Assembly: GCA_019309605.1 (NCBI GenBank)
Contig: JAFDFW010000137.1
Span: 1 to 5,934, forward strand
From: Deltaproteobacteria bacterium
GTDB lineage: Bacteria; Myxococcota_A; Polyangia; Polyangiales; Houyiibacteriaceae
Reading direction: 5' to 3'
DNA: 5,934 nt
How positions within the stretch are numbered: the first letter of the stretch is position 1; each line of letters starts with the position of its first letter. This document shows positions 1 to 5,778 of this stretch, in pieces. The position numbers were made by a program, and so were the translations under genes. Below the pieces are notes generated by a model. That model was not told the origin of the DNA and made no database searches. It was given only the letters and a program-made list of their open reading frames with translations.

Positions 1-1
1 A

Positions 2-109
2 GGCAGCGGTGGAACCGGAGGCAGCGGTGGAACGGCAGGCAGCGGTGGAACGGCAGGCAGCGGCGGCACGGCAGGCAGCGGCGGCACGGCTGGTAGCGGC
101 GGCACGGCC
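2..109 (+). repeat. 18-bp tandem repeat, six copies, encoding GSGGTA
   Basis: Six back-to-back 18-bp units (2-19, 20-37, 38-55, 56-73, 74-91, 92-109) follow the pattern ggcagcggyggmacggcn. The first encodes GSGGTG and the others GSGGTA. A degenerate Gly/Thr/Ser stretch continues to about 142. Because the unit is a multiple of 3, copy-number change keeps the frame and alters only linker length. The array probably continues left of the window. Confidence 0.9.
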
Positions 110-553
110 GGAACGGGTGGCACTGGCGGCGGCTCCGGCTCTTGCTTGGAGGTGGACATCCCCGGTCTGCCCCAAATCGCGGGCACGCTGAGCATCTCCC
201 CCCCGGACGCTACCTTCGACGAATTCATGACCGTCAAGGCGGGCGTCGATCCGGATACCAGGGAGGTGACCGCGTTGCTCCGCCATGAAAGCTCGGGCTT
301 CTTGGGCGGTTCTGGCGTCGCGTTGACGAGCGGGAACGAAACCGTCGAGGTCAACGTCCGCGTCGAGACCGTCGCGCAGCCGGGCCCGCACACACTCGAC
401 ATCGAGCTGCGGGGGAACCCTCCAAAGCCACTGGACTACATCTTGTACACACCTGGCGACGGCAACACGTACGTCAGAATCAAAGTGGAGAACAACGTGT
501 TCGGACCCGAAACGGCTACGACCTGTCTCGTGGTGAATGCGACCATCCAGTGA
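2..553 (+). CDS. Secreted or lipoprotein-like protein, 3' part (5' end outside window)
   Basis: The frame is open from the window edge to the TGA at 551-553, giving 183 visible residues; the start and any signal peptide lie upstream. Visible residues 1-47 are almost only Gly, Ser, Thr and Ala, built from repeated GSGGTA units. After the linker comes a domain of about 136 residues that begins at Cys48 (SGSCLEVDIPG) and ends with TTCLVVNATIQ. The domain alternates hydrophobic and polar residues (VEVNVRVETV, HTLDIELRG, YVRIKVENNVF), which suggests a beta-sandwich. Its only two cysteines, Cys48 and Cys175, bracket it and could form a disulphide, which would fit an extracytoplasmic location. Linkers like this often follow the lipobox in myxobacterial lipoproteins (general knowledge). 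I do not recognise the domain family. An internal TTG at 146 is not a believable start, because the same frame is clearly coding upstream of it. Whether it belongs with the downstream operon is unknown; the gap is 72 bp. Confidence 0.8.
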   Translation, partial: GSGGTGGSGGTAGSGGTAGSGGTAGSGGTAGSGGTAGTGGTGGGSGSCLEVDIPGLPQIAGTLSISPPDATFDEFMTVKAGVDPDTREVTALLRHESSGFLGGSGVALTSGNETVEVNVRVETVAQPGPHTLDIELRGNPPKPLDYILYTPGDGNTYVRIKVENNVFGPETATTCLVVNATIQ

Positions 554-564
554 GCGCGACCTCA

Positions 565-613
565 CCGATTTGGAGCCTACCGAGAGGGTTCTAATCAGAG
601 CCCCGCAAATCGG
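565..613 (+). promoter_or_regulatory. Inverted repeat in the 554-625 gap
   Basis: CCGATTTG at 565-572 is the exact reverse complement of CAAATCGG at 606-613, with 33 nt between. An overlapping alternative pair exists: GGAGCC at 572-577 with GGCTCC at 612-617. The two pairings exclude each other. There is no T-tract, so this is not a classical intrinsic terminator. Within the loop a weak promoter-like pair can be read (TTGGAG 570-575, 16 nt, TAATCA 592-597), but the match to consensus is poor. It may affect the end of the upstream transcript or the start of the downstream operon. Confidence 0.25.
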
Positions 614-625
614 CTCCCAGAGGCG

Positions 626-1948
626 ATGTCCGTTTCCGGCTACCGCATGAGCATCAGCGTCGCCAGGAACCCAAACGCCATCGACAGCCCCAGCCTCCGC
701 TGGCTCGGCAGGCACCGCCGCCGGGTCATACTTGTTGCGGTTGTTCTCGGCACCACGATCGGCGTTGGGGCTGCGCCCACCTTGTGGCCGAACTTGTGGC
801 GCCTCATCGGCTACGAGTCCGGAGCATGGTGCGGTCGGAGTCTGACTCCGTCAGTCTTGACCGAGTCGCTTGGGCTTGGCCGCCAGTTCCTGCTCAAGAA
901 CCAAAAGCCAGAGGGCAACTTCAATTACGAATACGACTGGCAGACTGGCAAATTTACGCCCGGCGATAGCCAGGTTAGACAGGCTGGGGCCGCCTGGGGC
1001 ATGGCGCTCGTCTACCACGCCGACCCGGACGATGAGACCGGGCGGGCCATGCGAAAGGCGCTGGCGTTCTTCGAGCGGAACTCGGCGCTCACCGCCGATG
1101 ATGCCCGCTACATCATCTATCCAGGGGCTGAGCGCGGCGCGACCGGAACCGTGGCTCTCTGTGCCCTCGCTCACGTCGACTTCCTGCGCGGTGCCAAGGG
1201 CAGGATTCCTGAAGTCGAGTATGCCCGCTACAGAGCACACCTAGGCCAGTACCTGAAGTTTCTCGTTGCCGCGATGGCCGATGATGGGAGCTGGCACTCG
1301 GGGTACGACCTCAAAGATGGAAAGCCCGGGGTGCCGTCCTCTTCGTACTTCGATGGGGAGGCGCTCCTGGCGATGATCAAGGCCGCCAAGTACCTCGACT
1401 TTGCTGGCCTGGATGGCCCGATCAGGAAAGGTGCGGATTCCGGATATCGAAGGAACGTAGTAGACGCCCGAAAAGTCGATCCGGACTCACCGATCACCAA
1501 AGGCTACTTTCAATGGAGCAGCATGGCCTTTTACGAAATGGCCACGAGCGGTTGGGCTGATACGACGAAATATGGGGACTACACCATCGAGTTGGCCGAC
1601 TGGATGATCGATGTCCACAACACGCTGTGGCGAAAGCGAAACACCGGATACGCCTACGAGGGCATCATTCACGCCTATCAGCTCGCTTCCGAGCGGCAGG
1701 ACCGTGAGCACGCCGGGAAGTTTGCATGCGTCACTGATATCGGCCTCGAGAAGCTCACGTCGTGGCAGGTCGGAAGCCCGATCAACAACATCTACATTCG
1801 AATGGGCGACCCCGATGCCCCCCTGGCCGTGGGCGGCGTGCAAAACCATGCTCGTAAGTCGACGTTGCGAATCGATGTGACCCAGCATCAGATGCACGCG
1901 GTCATTCTCGCTTTGAGGTACATCTACGGGCAGCAGGCAGTGGAATGA
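626..1948 (+). CDS. Membrane-anchored alpha/alpha-toroid-like protein (440 aa)
   Basis: Residues 1-33 are basic (RHRRR at 29-33) and are followed by one hydrophobic helix at about 34-54. This predicts a signal anchor with the body of the protein in the periplasm. Residues about 75-435 consist of repeated helical pairs with short conserved turns, like six-hairpin glycosidases and terpenoid-cyclase-type toroids (fold inferred). Landmarks: FLLKNQKPEGNFNYEYD (88-104), GTVALCALAH (174-183), SYFDGEALLAMI (240-251), GYFQWSSMAFYEM (293-305), YEGIIHAY (344-351) and a C-terminal GGVQ...RIDVTQHQMHAVILAL (403-430). Nearly all of these have counterparts in the next gene, so the two are paralogues. The Tyr, Asp, Glu and His residues in these motifs are candidate active-site residues. 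The substrate is unknown; an envelope polysaccharide is one guess. The start is not certain. ATG626 has AGAGG at 619-623 only 2 nt away; ATG647 (433 aa) lacks a clear ribosome site. It is the first gene of a likely three-gene operon, 55 bp before the next. Confidence 0.85.
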   Translation: MSVSGYRMSISVARNPNAIDSPSLRWLGRHRRRVILVAVVLGTTIGVGAAPTLWPNLWRLIGYESGAWCGRSLTPSVLTESLGLGRQFLLKNQKPEGNFNYEYDWQTGKFTPGDSQVRQAGAAWGMALVYHADPDDETGRAMRKALAFFERNSALTADDARYIIYPGAERGATGTVALCALAHVDFLRGAKGRIPEVEYARYRAHLGQYLKFLVAAMADDGSWHSGYDLKDGKPGVPSSSYFDGEALLAMIKAAKYLDFAGLDGPIRKGADSGYRRNVVDARKVDPDSPITKGYFQWSSMAFYEMATSGWADTTKYGDYTIELADWMIDVHNTLWRKRNTGYAYEGIIHAYQLASERQDREHAGKFACVTDIGLEKLTSWQVGSPINNIYIRMGDPDAPLAVGGVQNHARKSTLRIDVTQHQMHAVILALRYIYGQQAVE

Positions 1949-1992
1949 GCGCCGCATCCAGCCGATGTCCAGCCTCGACGTACATCAAGGGT

Positions 1993-1996
1993 GAGG
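1993..1996 (+). promoter_or_regulatory. Ribosome binding site deciding a GTG start
   Basis: GAGG sits 7 nt before the GTG at 2004. No ATG in this frame lies near the start of the conserved hydrophobic N-terminus, so GTG2004 is the best start for the 594-aa gene. Confidence 0.6.
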
Positions 1997-2003
1997 TGCG
2001 GGC

Positions 2004-3788
2004 GTGAAGCAGCTACCGAGATTTACCGAATGGCTGAGGAACGAGCGACCCCTTCGCTATCTCCGCCGCGCAGCCTATCTGGCCCCTCCTCTAGCTCTTG
2101 TCGTCTCTCTGCTCGTGTTCGTCTCGTCTCTTGCGGACAGGAGGCTCGAATCGACTCTCGTGGTCGGCGAGGAGGCGGAGCAGTGGTTGGCGGACTACTT
2201 CTTCGCTGCGCTGGTCGATGAAAGGCCCGCCGCAGCCGCTCCGCAGCCGCAGCCGCAAGTTCTCAACGAGACCGACCTCCTGCTCGCCACACTCTATTTG
2301 TCCGGCGAGAAGCCCCGCTATTACGTGCACGCAGAACCTCTCTTGAAGGAGGCGCTCGGCAATCTCTCGGACAAGATCCGCTCCGGGCTGGGCTCCACCG
2401 CGGGCTCAGCGTTTCTCAAGGTGGAGATCAGGACAAGTGAGCTCAAGCGGCTGACGGCAGAGTCGAAGGACTTGATTCAATACCTCGTAGACGATGCCGC
2501 CGAGGGGTTCAAGATCGACTCGGAATCGGATGGAACGCGCTTTGTATTCCCCACGGAGGCGATGGAAAACGACTGGGACCTGTTCAAGACACTGGCCAGC
2601 GCACGCCGGAGTGGAGCCGAGGTGTTTCGTTTTCTCACCCACGCGGTGGTCCTCGACCTTCGGCGCCGGACGTGGATGCGAGCGACGCGAAACCAGCCAG
2701 AGCCCGAGGCGGTCACATCCGGGCGCGTAAAAGAGGCCATCATCTCCGGCGCAGACTTTCTCGTTCGCCACCAGGAGAAGGATGGCCGCTACCGTTACGC
2801 CTACGACCCGATCGGCGACAAGTATCCTCAGGGTTACAACCTGCTCAGGCATGTTGGGACGAGCTTTTCCCTCTACCAAATCTATGGTTTGACCCGGGAT
2901 GCGAAGTACCTCGCAGCAGCGGACCGGGCCATGGCGTGGCTCGACGAGAAGCACGTCAAGACAGACGGGGAGATCAGCTTCGTTCTTGAGGGATGGCAGG
3001 CCAAGCTCGGCGGAGGCGGACTGGCGCTCCTGGCGCTGTGCGAAAGGGAAAAGTGGGTCAAAGACGGTCGCGACCTCGAGCTCATGCTTCGCTTTGGCCG
3101 GTTCATCGAGCGCGTGCAGAAACCAAACGGCGACTTTCAACACTACTTCCGGTGGTCCGAACAAGCCGATGTTCCGGCGCGGGGCTCGATCTATTACCCC
3201 GGCGAGGCCACCTTGGCTCTGATTCGTCTCCACCGCGTCACCGGTGAGCGACGCTGGCTAGAGAGCGCTTCAAAGGCGGCGGACTTCATGATTGGCCGCT
3301 GGCGCTTTCTCGGTCTCAACACCTACGTGCCACCGGATGCTTGGCTCATGTATGCGCTTTCCGACATCTACGAGGTGACCGGGAAGGCGCGTTATCTCGA
3401 ATACAATCGTGTCATCGCAGAGACGATGTGGAACTACCGGTTCAGGGAGAAGGAGAACCGGGCCTCTGCGTTTGTCGGCTCCACCTGGGACCCTCAATTT
3501 CCCCGTTCAACACCGACGGCGGCACGAAGCGAGGGGCAGGGTGCTCTCTGCCGAGCCTTGAAGAAAATGGAACACGAGGCAGAGGCGAGCCTGTGTGCCA
3601 AGGAGTTGCTCGCGGCCACCGCGTTTCTTCTCAGCCAGCAGATCACCGAGCGCAATTCGTTCTACGCGAAGGCGCCGGAGAAGGCTGTCGGAGGTTTCTT
3701 CAGTTCGATCGTCGACCCGGAGATCCGAATCGACTACGTCCAGCACAATATCTCGGCTCTTCTCTTCGCTCTGGACTGGCTCGAATGA
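2004..3788 (+). CDS. Membrane-anchored two-domain alpha/alpha-toroid-like protein (594 aa)
   Basis: The GTG start has a good Shine-Dalgarno. Basic residues (LRYLRRA, 19-23 region) precede one hydrophobic helix at about 24-43, predicting an inner-membrane anchor with the rest periplasmic. A short Ala/Pro/Gln stretch (75-86) leads to an extra domain at about 88-225 that the 440-aa paralogue lacks. It contains FLKVEIRTSEL (137-147) and EGFKIDSESDGTRFVFPTEAM (167-187). Residues about 238-594 are a toroid-like helical-repeat domain. Its motifs parallel the upstream protein: FLVRHQEKDGRYRYAYD (252-268), LGGGGLALLALCE (335-347), SIYYPGEATLALI (395-407), DAWLMYALSDIYEV (445-458), SEGQGALCRAL (509-519) and GGFF...IRIDYVQHNISALLFAL (563-590). 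The shared Y-x-YD, GEA-x-LA and RID-x-x-QH motifs argue for a common active site. It could be a glycan hydrolase, lyase or epimerase, or a non-catalytic binding protein; the sequence alone does not decide. The stop overlaps the next gene by 4 nt, implying translational coupling. Confidence 0.87.
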   Translation: MKQLPRFTEWLRNERPLRYLRRAAYLAPPLALVVSLLVFVSSLADRRLESTLVVGEEAEQWLADYFFAALVDERPAAAAPQPQPQVLNETDLLLATLYLSGEKPRYYVHAEPLLKEALGNLSDKIRSGLGSTAGSAFLKVEIRTSELKRLTAESKDLIQYLVDDAAEGFKIDSESDGTRFVFPTEAMENDWDLFKTLASARRSGAEVFRFLTHAVVLDLRRRTWMRATRNQPEPEAVTSGRVKEAIISGADFLVRHQEKDGRYRYAYDPIGDKYPQGYNLLRHVGTSFSLYQIYGLTRDAKYLAAADRAMAWLDEKHVKTDGEISFVLEGWQAKLGGGGLALLALCEREKWVKDGRDLELMLRFGRFIERVQKPNGDFQHYFRWSEQADVPARGSIYYPGEATLALIRLHRVTGERRWLESASKAADFMIGRWRFLGLNTYVPPDAWLMYALSDIYEVTGKARYLEYNRVIAETMWNYRFREKENRASAFVGSTWDPQFPRSTPTAARSEGQGALCRALKKMEHEAEASLCAKELLAATAFLLSQQITERNSFYAKAPEKAVGGFFSSIVDPEIRIDYVQHNISALLFALDWLE

Positions 3789-4132
3789 ATGCCCGGAAGA
3801 AGCTCTTTGGGTGGGTGAGTGTCGGTCTGGCCGGAGCCGTGGTTCTCAGCCTTGCGATCGCGGGCTTGAGCCTCCGCGACAGAATCGGGGTGGTCGATGT
3901 CCACCTATATCTCGTCGTTGTGAAGCTCGGCGTCGTTCTCGGTCTCACCAGTGTTCTTGGCCTGGTGGCCGGCATTCTCGCCGTCGAGAGACTGCGGCTC
4001 CCGCTGCTTCCCTATTATGCTCTGTGGGCGCATGGACTGGGGTCGGTCTTGTTTGTCGGCTATCTCTTCTTCAGTCTCTCGCCGGCGGCACAGAGGTTCA
4101 TGATGGTCTGCGTGAAGACGCTGTCCCCTTGA
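3785..4132 (+). CDS. Small three-helix inner-membrane protein (115 aa)
   Basis: ATG at 3785 overlaps the preceding TGA as ATGA, and the frame runs to TGA at 4130-4132. The same frame is open further upstream to 3341, but that part is only a shadow of the 594-aa gene. The ATGA overlap and the hydrophobic profile from this point fix the start. Three hydrophobic segments are evident: about 8-28 (FGWVSVGLAGAVVLSLAIAGL), 41-66 and 76-98. A short basic N-terminus (NARKK) and a basic turn (ERLRLP, 68-73) separate them. By the positive-inside rule the N-terminus is probably cytoplasmic. There are no recognisable catalytic motifs and I do not know the family. It may be a membrane partner or assembly factor for the two anchored proteins encoded just upstream. 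No separate ribosome site is visible, consistent with coupling. Confidence 0.75.
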   Translation: MNARKKLFGWVSVGLAGAVVLSLAIAGLSLRDRIGVVDVHLYLVVVKLGVVLGLTSVLGLVAGILAVERLRLPLLPYYALWAHGLGSVLFVGYLFFSLSPAAQRFMMVCVKTLSP

Positions 4133-4173
4133 TGCAGAAGGCATGACCCAAGTTTGAAGAGCGCGTCTACAGT

Positions 4174-4211
4174 TGTGCCTCCTCAGAACCCCGTCGATGG
4201 CGCAATCGTTG
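4174..4211 (+). repeat. IS left inverted repeat (38 bp)
   Basis: It matches the reverse complement of 5483-5520 at 34 of 38 positions without gaps, including an exact 12-bp tip and an exact 8-bp inner block (AATCGTTG at 4204-4211). Confidence 0.9.
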
Positions 4212-4218
4212 GTGTTCC

Positions 4219-4236
4219 GTTGTCCCTCCTCAAAAC
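4219..4236 (+). repeat. Subterminal second copy of the IS end motif
   Basis: GTTGTCCCTCCTCAAAAC here matches GTTGTGCCTCCTCAGAAC at 4172-4189 at 16 of 18 positions, in direct orientation and offset by 47 bp. No equivalent second copy is seen inside the right end. It may be an extra transposase-binding site or the trace of an earlier end. Confidence 0.6.
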
Positions 4237-4312
4237 GTTGTCCGCGTGCGAGATATGAGCCGCGGTGACCGCGAAGGTGACTCAGCGGCCAGAGATCGGA
4301 CCCTTGCGTGCG

Positions 4313-4330
4313 TTGTCGACGGTTCGACAA
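4313..4330. other. Short stem-loop inside the IS, downstream of the transposase stop
   Basis: TTGTCGA (4313-4319) and TCGACAA (4324-4330) form a perfect 7-bp stem with a CGGT loop. It lies about 90 bp past the transposase stop on the transposase transcript. There is no adjacent U-tract, so a terminator role is only possible, not shown. Confidence 0.3.
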
Positions 4331-4420
4331 GCGCGAATTGAGCGCGGCATGCGCCTTAGCCTCGCGCAGCGCGCGCAACTCACGCTCACGCCCGACGCCG
4401 CGCGGGACCGAGACTTTGGC

Positions 4421-5446
4421 TCAGGCGGCGCGTCGTGTGTAGTGATGATGCAGTCCGCCAACCATCGGGAGGGCGACGACCTTCCCCTCATCAGGGGACT
4501 CGCGCTTGCGGAAGTCGGGGGCGTCCTTGTCGAGCGCGAGGTGGGTCCGGGAGCCGTGATAGTACTCGAGGTACTGGCGCAGGATGCGCCGGAGGTGCTG
4601 CTCTCCGACAACGATGACGTGGTCGAGGCAGTCCCGCCGAATGGTGCCGATCACGCGCTCGCAGTACGGATTCTGCCATGGAGACCGCGGCGCGGTGAGG
4701 ACCTGCTCGATTCCCATCGCACGCAGTCGACGAACGAACTTCGCGCCATAGATCTTGTCTCGATCCCGGATGATGTACTTCGGCGCCGAGTCGTCGGGGA
4801 AGGCGTTCACCAATTGTTGGCCTGTCCACTGCGCGGACGGAGCGTCAGTGACGTTGAAGTGCACGATGCGTCGGCGCTCGTGCTCAAGCACGAGGAACAC
4901 GTACAGGACGCGAAACGTGGCTGTGGGCACGACAAAGAAGTCGATGGAAACGAGGTCCTGGGTGTGGTTCTGCAGAAACGAACGCCAGGTCTGCGACGGC
5001 GGTTTTCGCCGAACTGGCATATAGCGTGACACCGTGGCTTCTGCGACCTCGAAGCCGAGCATGAGCAACTCACCGTGAATGCGAGGCGCTCCCCACGTCG
5101 GGTTCTCGCGGGCGATTCGACGGATGAGGGTCCGGACCTCCGCGTCCATCGGTGGACGTCCGGTTCTGTTTCGGCTCTTCCAGGTCCAGTAGAGCTTGAA
5201 GCCCTTGCGATGCCAGCCGATCACGGTCTGGGGCTTCACGATGAGGAGGGCGTTGTGCCACTCTGGCCATAGACGGCAGAGCGCGACCCAGAATGCGCGA
5301 TCAGCCTTGGTCAGCTTGGGGCGTTTGGTCTTGCGTTGCACTATCGCCAGCTGTTGTCGCAAGGCGAGGTTCTCGAGAGCAAGGTCGCGCTGCGGCTTCA
5401 GGCTCGATCTGGCGGTTGCGAGCAGGACGTACAGCAAGTGCAGCAT
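4421..5446 (-). CDS. DDE transposase, rve integrase-core type (IS3/IS481-like), 341 aa
   Basis: It catalyses cutting and joining of the ends of the surrounding IS. The start is ATG (complement of CAT at 5444-5446) and the stop is TGA at 4421-4423. Residues about 20-145 carry the helix-turn-helix-type N-terminal region, with ENLALRQQL (25-33), KPQTVIGWHRKGF (71-83) and ENPTWGAPRIHGELL (114-128), typical of single-ORF integrase-core transposases. The catalytic core shows Asp169 (VSIDFF), Asp228 (IIRDRDKIYG) and Glu263 (NPYCERVIGTIRRD), with 34 residues between the second Asp and Glu, as expected for a DD(34-35)E enzyme. Length and motifs look intact, with no frameshift, so it may be active. The exact IS family is not certain; IS3-type and IS481-type cores are similar. 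The gene faces the operon tail to tail. The ribosome site is weak. Confidence 0.93.
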   Translation of the reverse strand: MLHLLYVLLATARSSLKPQRDLALENLALRQQLAIVQRKTKRPKLTKADRAFWVALCRLWPEWHNALLIVKPQTVIGWHRKGFKLYWTWKSRNRTGRPPMDAEVRTLIRRIARENPTWGAPRIHGELLMLGFEVAEATVSRYMPVRRKPPSQTWRSFLQNHTQDLVSIDFFVVPTATFRVLYVFLVLEHERRRIVHFNVTDAPSAQWTGQQLVNAFPDDSAPKYIIRDRDKIYGAKFVRRLRAMGIEQVLTAPRSPWQNPYCERVIGTIRRDCLDHVIVVGEQHLRRILRQYLEYYHGSRTHLALDKDAPDFRKRESPDEGKVVALPMVGGLHHHYTRRAA

Positions 5447-5482
5447 CGGGGTAGCCTAGCTCGACCCCGACCGCGGAAACGT

Positions 5483-5520
5483 CAACGATTGTGCGGTCGA
5501 CGGGGTTTTGAGGAGGCACA
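5483..5520 (-). repeat. IS right inverted repeat (38 bp)
   Basis: It is the partner of 4174-4211, matching at 34 of 38 positions, and lies 36 bp upstream of the transposase start. It probably overlaps or abuts the transposase promoter region. Confidence 0.9.
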
Positions 5521-5521
5521 C

Positions 5522-5632
5522 CAGGTGCAAACGTTAGCATCCGGCAAGGTGTCCACCGTGGACACCATCGACCCCCGGCACCGTCACGCGCACGAGCGCA
5601 TCGAGCACTGGCGCAAGCACGCGTCGCTTTGA
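5522..5632 (+). pseudogene. Coding-like C-terminal remnant next to the IS right end
   Basis: Directly outside the IS, one plus-strand frame reads about 36 codons to TGA at 5630-5632. From TCC at 5540 on, almost every codon ends in G or C, as in the real genes here. The peptide ends ...STVDTIDPRHRHAHERI followed by EHWRKHASL and looks like an amphipathic helical tail. No ribosome site or convincing start lies in the native sequence (a GTG at 5525 is possible). The simplest reading is the 3' end of a gene whose 5' part was lost or displaced when the IS arrived. No matching 5' part is visible left of the IS at 4133-4173. I do not recognise the protein. A chance open frame remains possible. Confidence 0.35.
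5548..5566. repeat. Perfect 9-bp palindrome with 1-bp centre
   Basis: GGTGTCCAC, one C, then GTGGACACC. The arms are perfect inverted copies. It lies within the coding-like remnant, so it may be a by-product of coding sequence; a regulator-binding site is an alternative. Confidence 0.5.
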
Positions 5633-5714
5633 CCACCCGGCGCATGGTGGTCATATGCTGGTCATACGGTGGTCACATGAGGGAAGCCGGAAGCGCGAGG
5701 CAATAAGGTGGTCA
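5630..5714. repeat. Cluster of GGTGGTCA repeats, partly phased at 11 bp
   Basis: GGTGGTCA occurs exactly at 5646-5653, 5668-5675 and 5707-5714, with a one-base variant GCTGGTCA at 5657-5664 and an exact inverted copy TGACCACC at 5630-5637. The first three direct copies start at 5646, 5657 and 5668, exactly 11 bp apart, about one DNA turn. The inverted copy and the first direct copy form an 8-bp hairpin with an 8-nt loop. The array lies about 65 bp before the tRNA gene. It may bind a protein (regulator, replication or recombination factor). There are no spacers of CRISPR type. Confidence 0.55.
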
Positions 5715-5778
5715 ATAGAGTTTTCGGAAGACCTCACACAGACACTTTGCCCCATAAAAATCAGTAGAAAATGAACAA
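5715..5778 (+). promoter_or_regulatory. AT-richer leader upstream of tRNA-Arg
   Basis: This stretch is visibly richer in A/T than the rest of the window (cataaaaatcagtagaaaat at 5753-5772). It should hold the tRNA promoter. TAGAAA at 5765-5770 is a possible -10 element, but no good -35 lies 16-18 bp before it, so the assignment is tentative. Confidence 0.25.

Larger units (their letters stand above)
4174..5520 (-). mobile_element. Complete insertion sequence, 1347 bp, single DDE transposase
   Basis: The element is bounded by imperfect inverted repeats that begin TGTGCCTCCTCA and end TGAGGAGGCACA-like (TG...CA ends, as in IS3-type elements). It contains one intact transposase gene reading right to left. 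The left end starts 41 bp after the stop of the last operon gene, so no operon gene is visibly interrupted. No clear target-site duplication is seen. The nearest candidate is CAG at 4170-4172 and 5522-5524, which would need each end extended by 1 bp; 3 bp is weak evidence. The part from 4212 to 4420 inside the element is non-coding. Confidence 0.85.

Noticed and set aside
9..191. 60-aa plus-strand frame rich in Ala, Arg and Gln over the repeat
   Set aside because: It is an out-of-frame reading of the 18-bp repeat; the GSGGTA frame continues into a normal domain.
2406..3233. 275-aa open frame on the minus strand
   Set aside because: It lies wholly antisense to the 594-aa gene, whose motifs and codon bias are clear; such shadows are common in high-GC DNA.
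3341..3784. Longer version of the small membrane protein
   Set aside because: This part overlaps the 594-aa gene in another frame, has shadow-like composition and no supporting start signal.
4133..4173. Terminator or 5' half of the broken gene between the operon and the IS
   Set aside because: Only 41 bp, with no stem plus T-tract and no frame that joins convincingly to the remnant at 5522.
4265..5029. 254-aa open frame on the plus strand
   Set aside because: It is mostly antisense to the transposase, which has intact catalytic motifs; no ribosome site or family resemblance is seen.
5630..5714. CRISPR-like array
   Set aside because: The repeats are only 8 bp and the gaps are 3 bp or irregular, far too short for CRISPR repeats and spacers.
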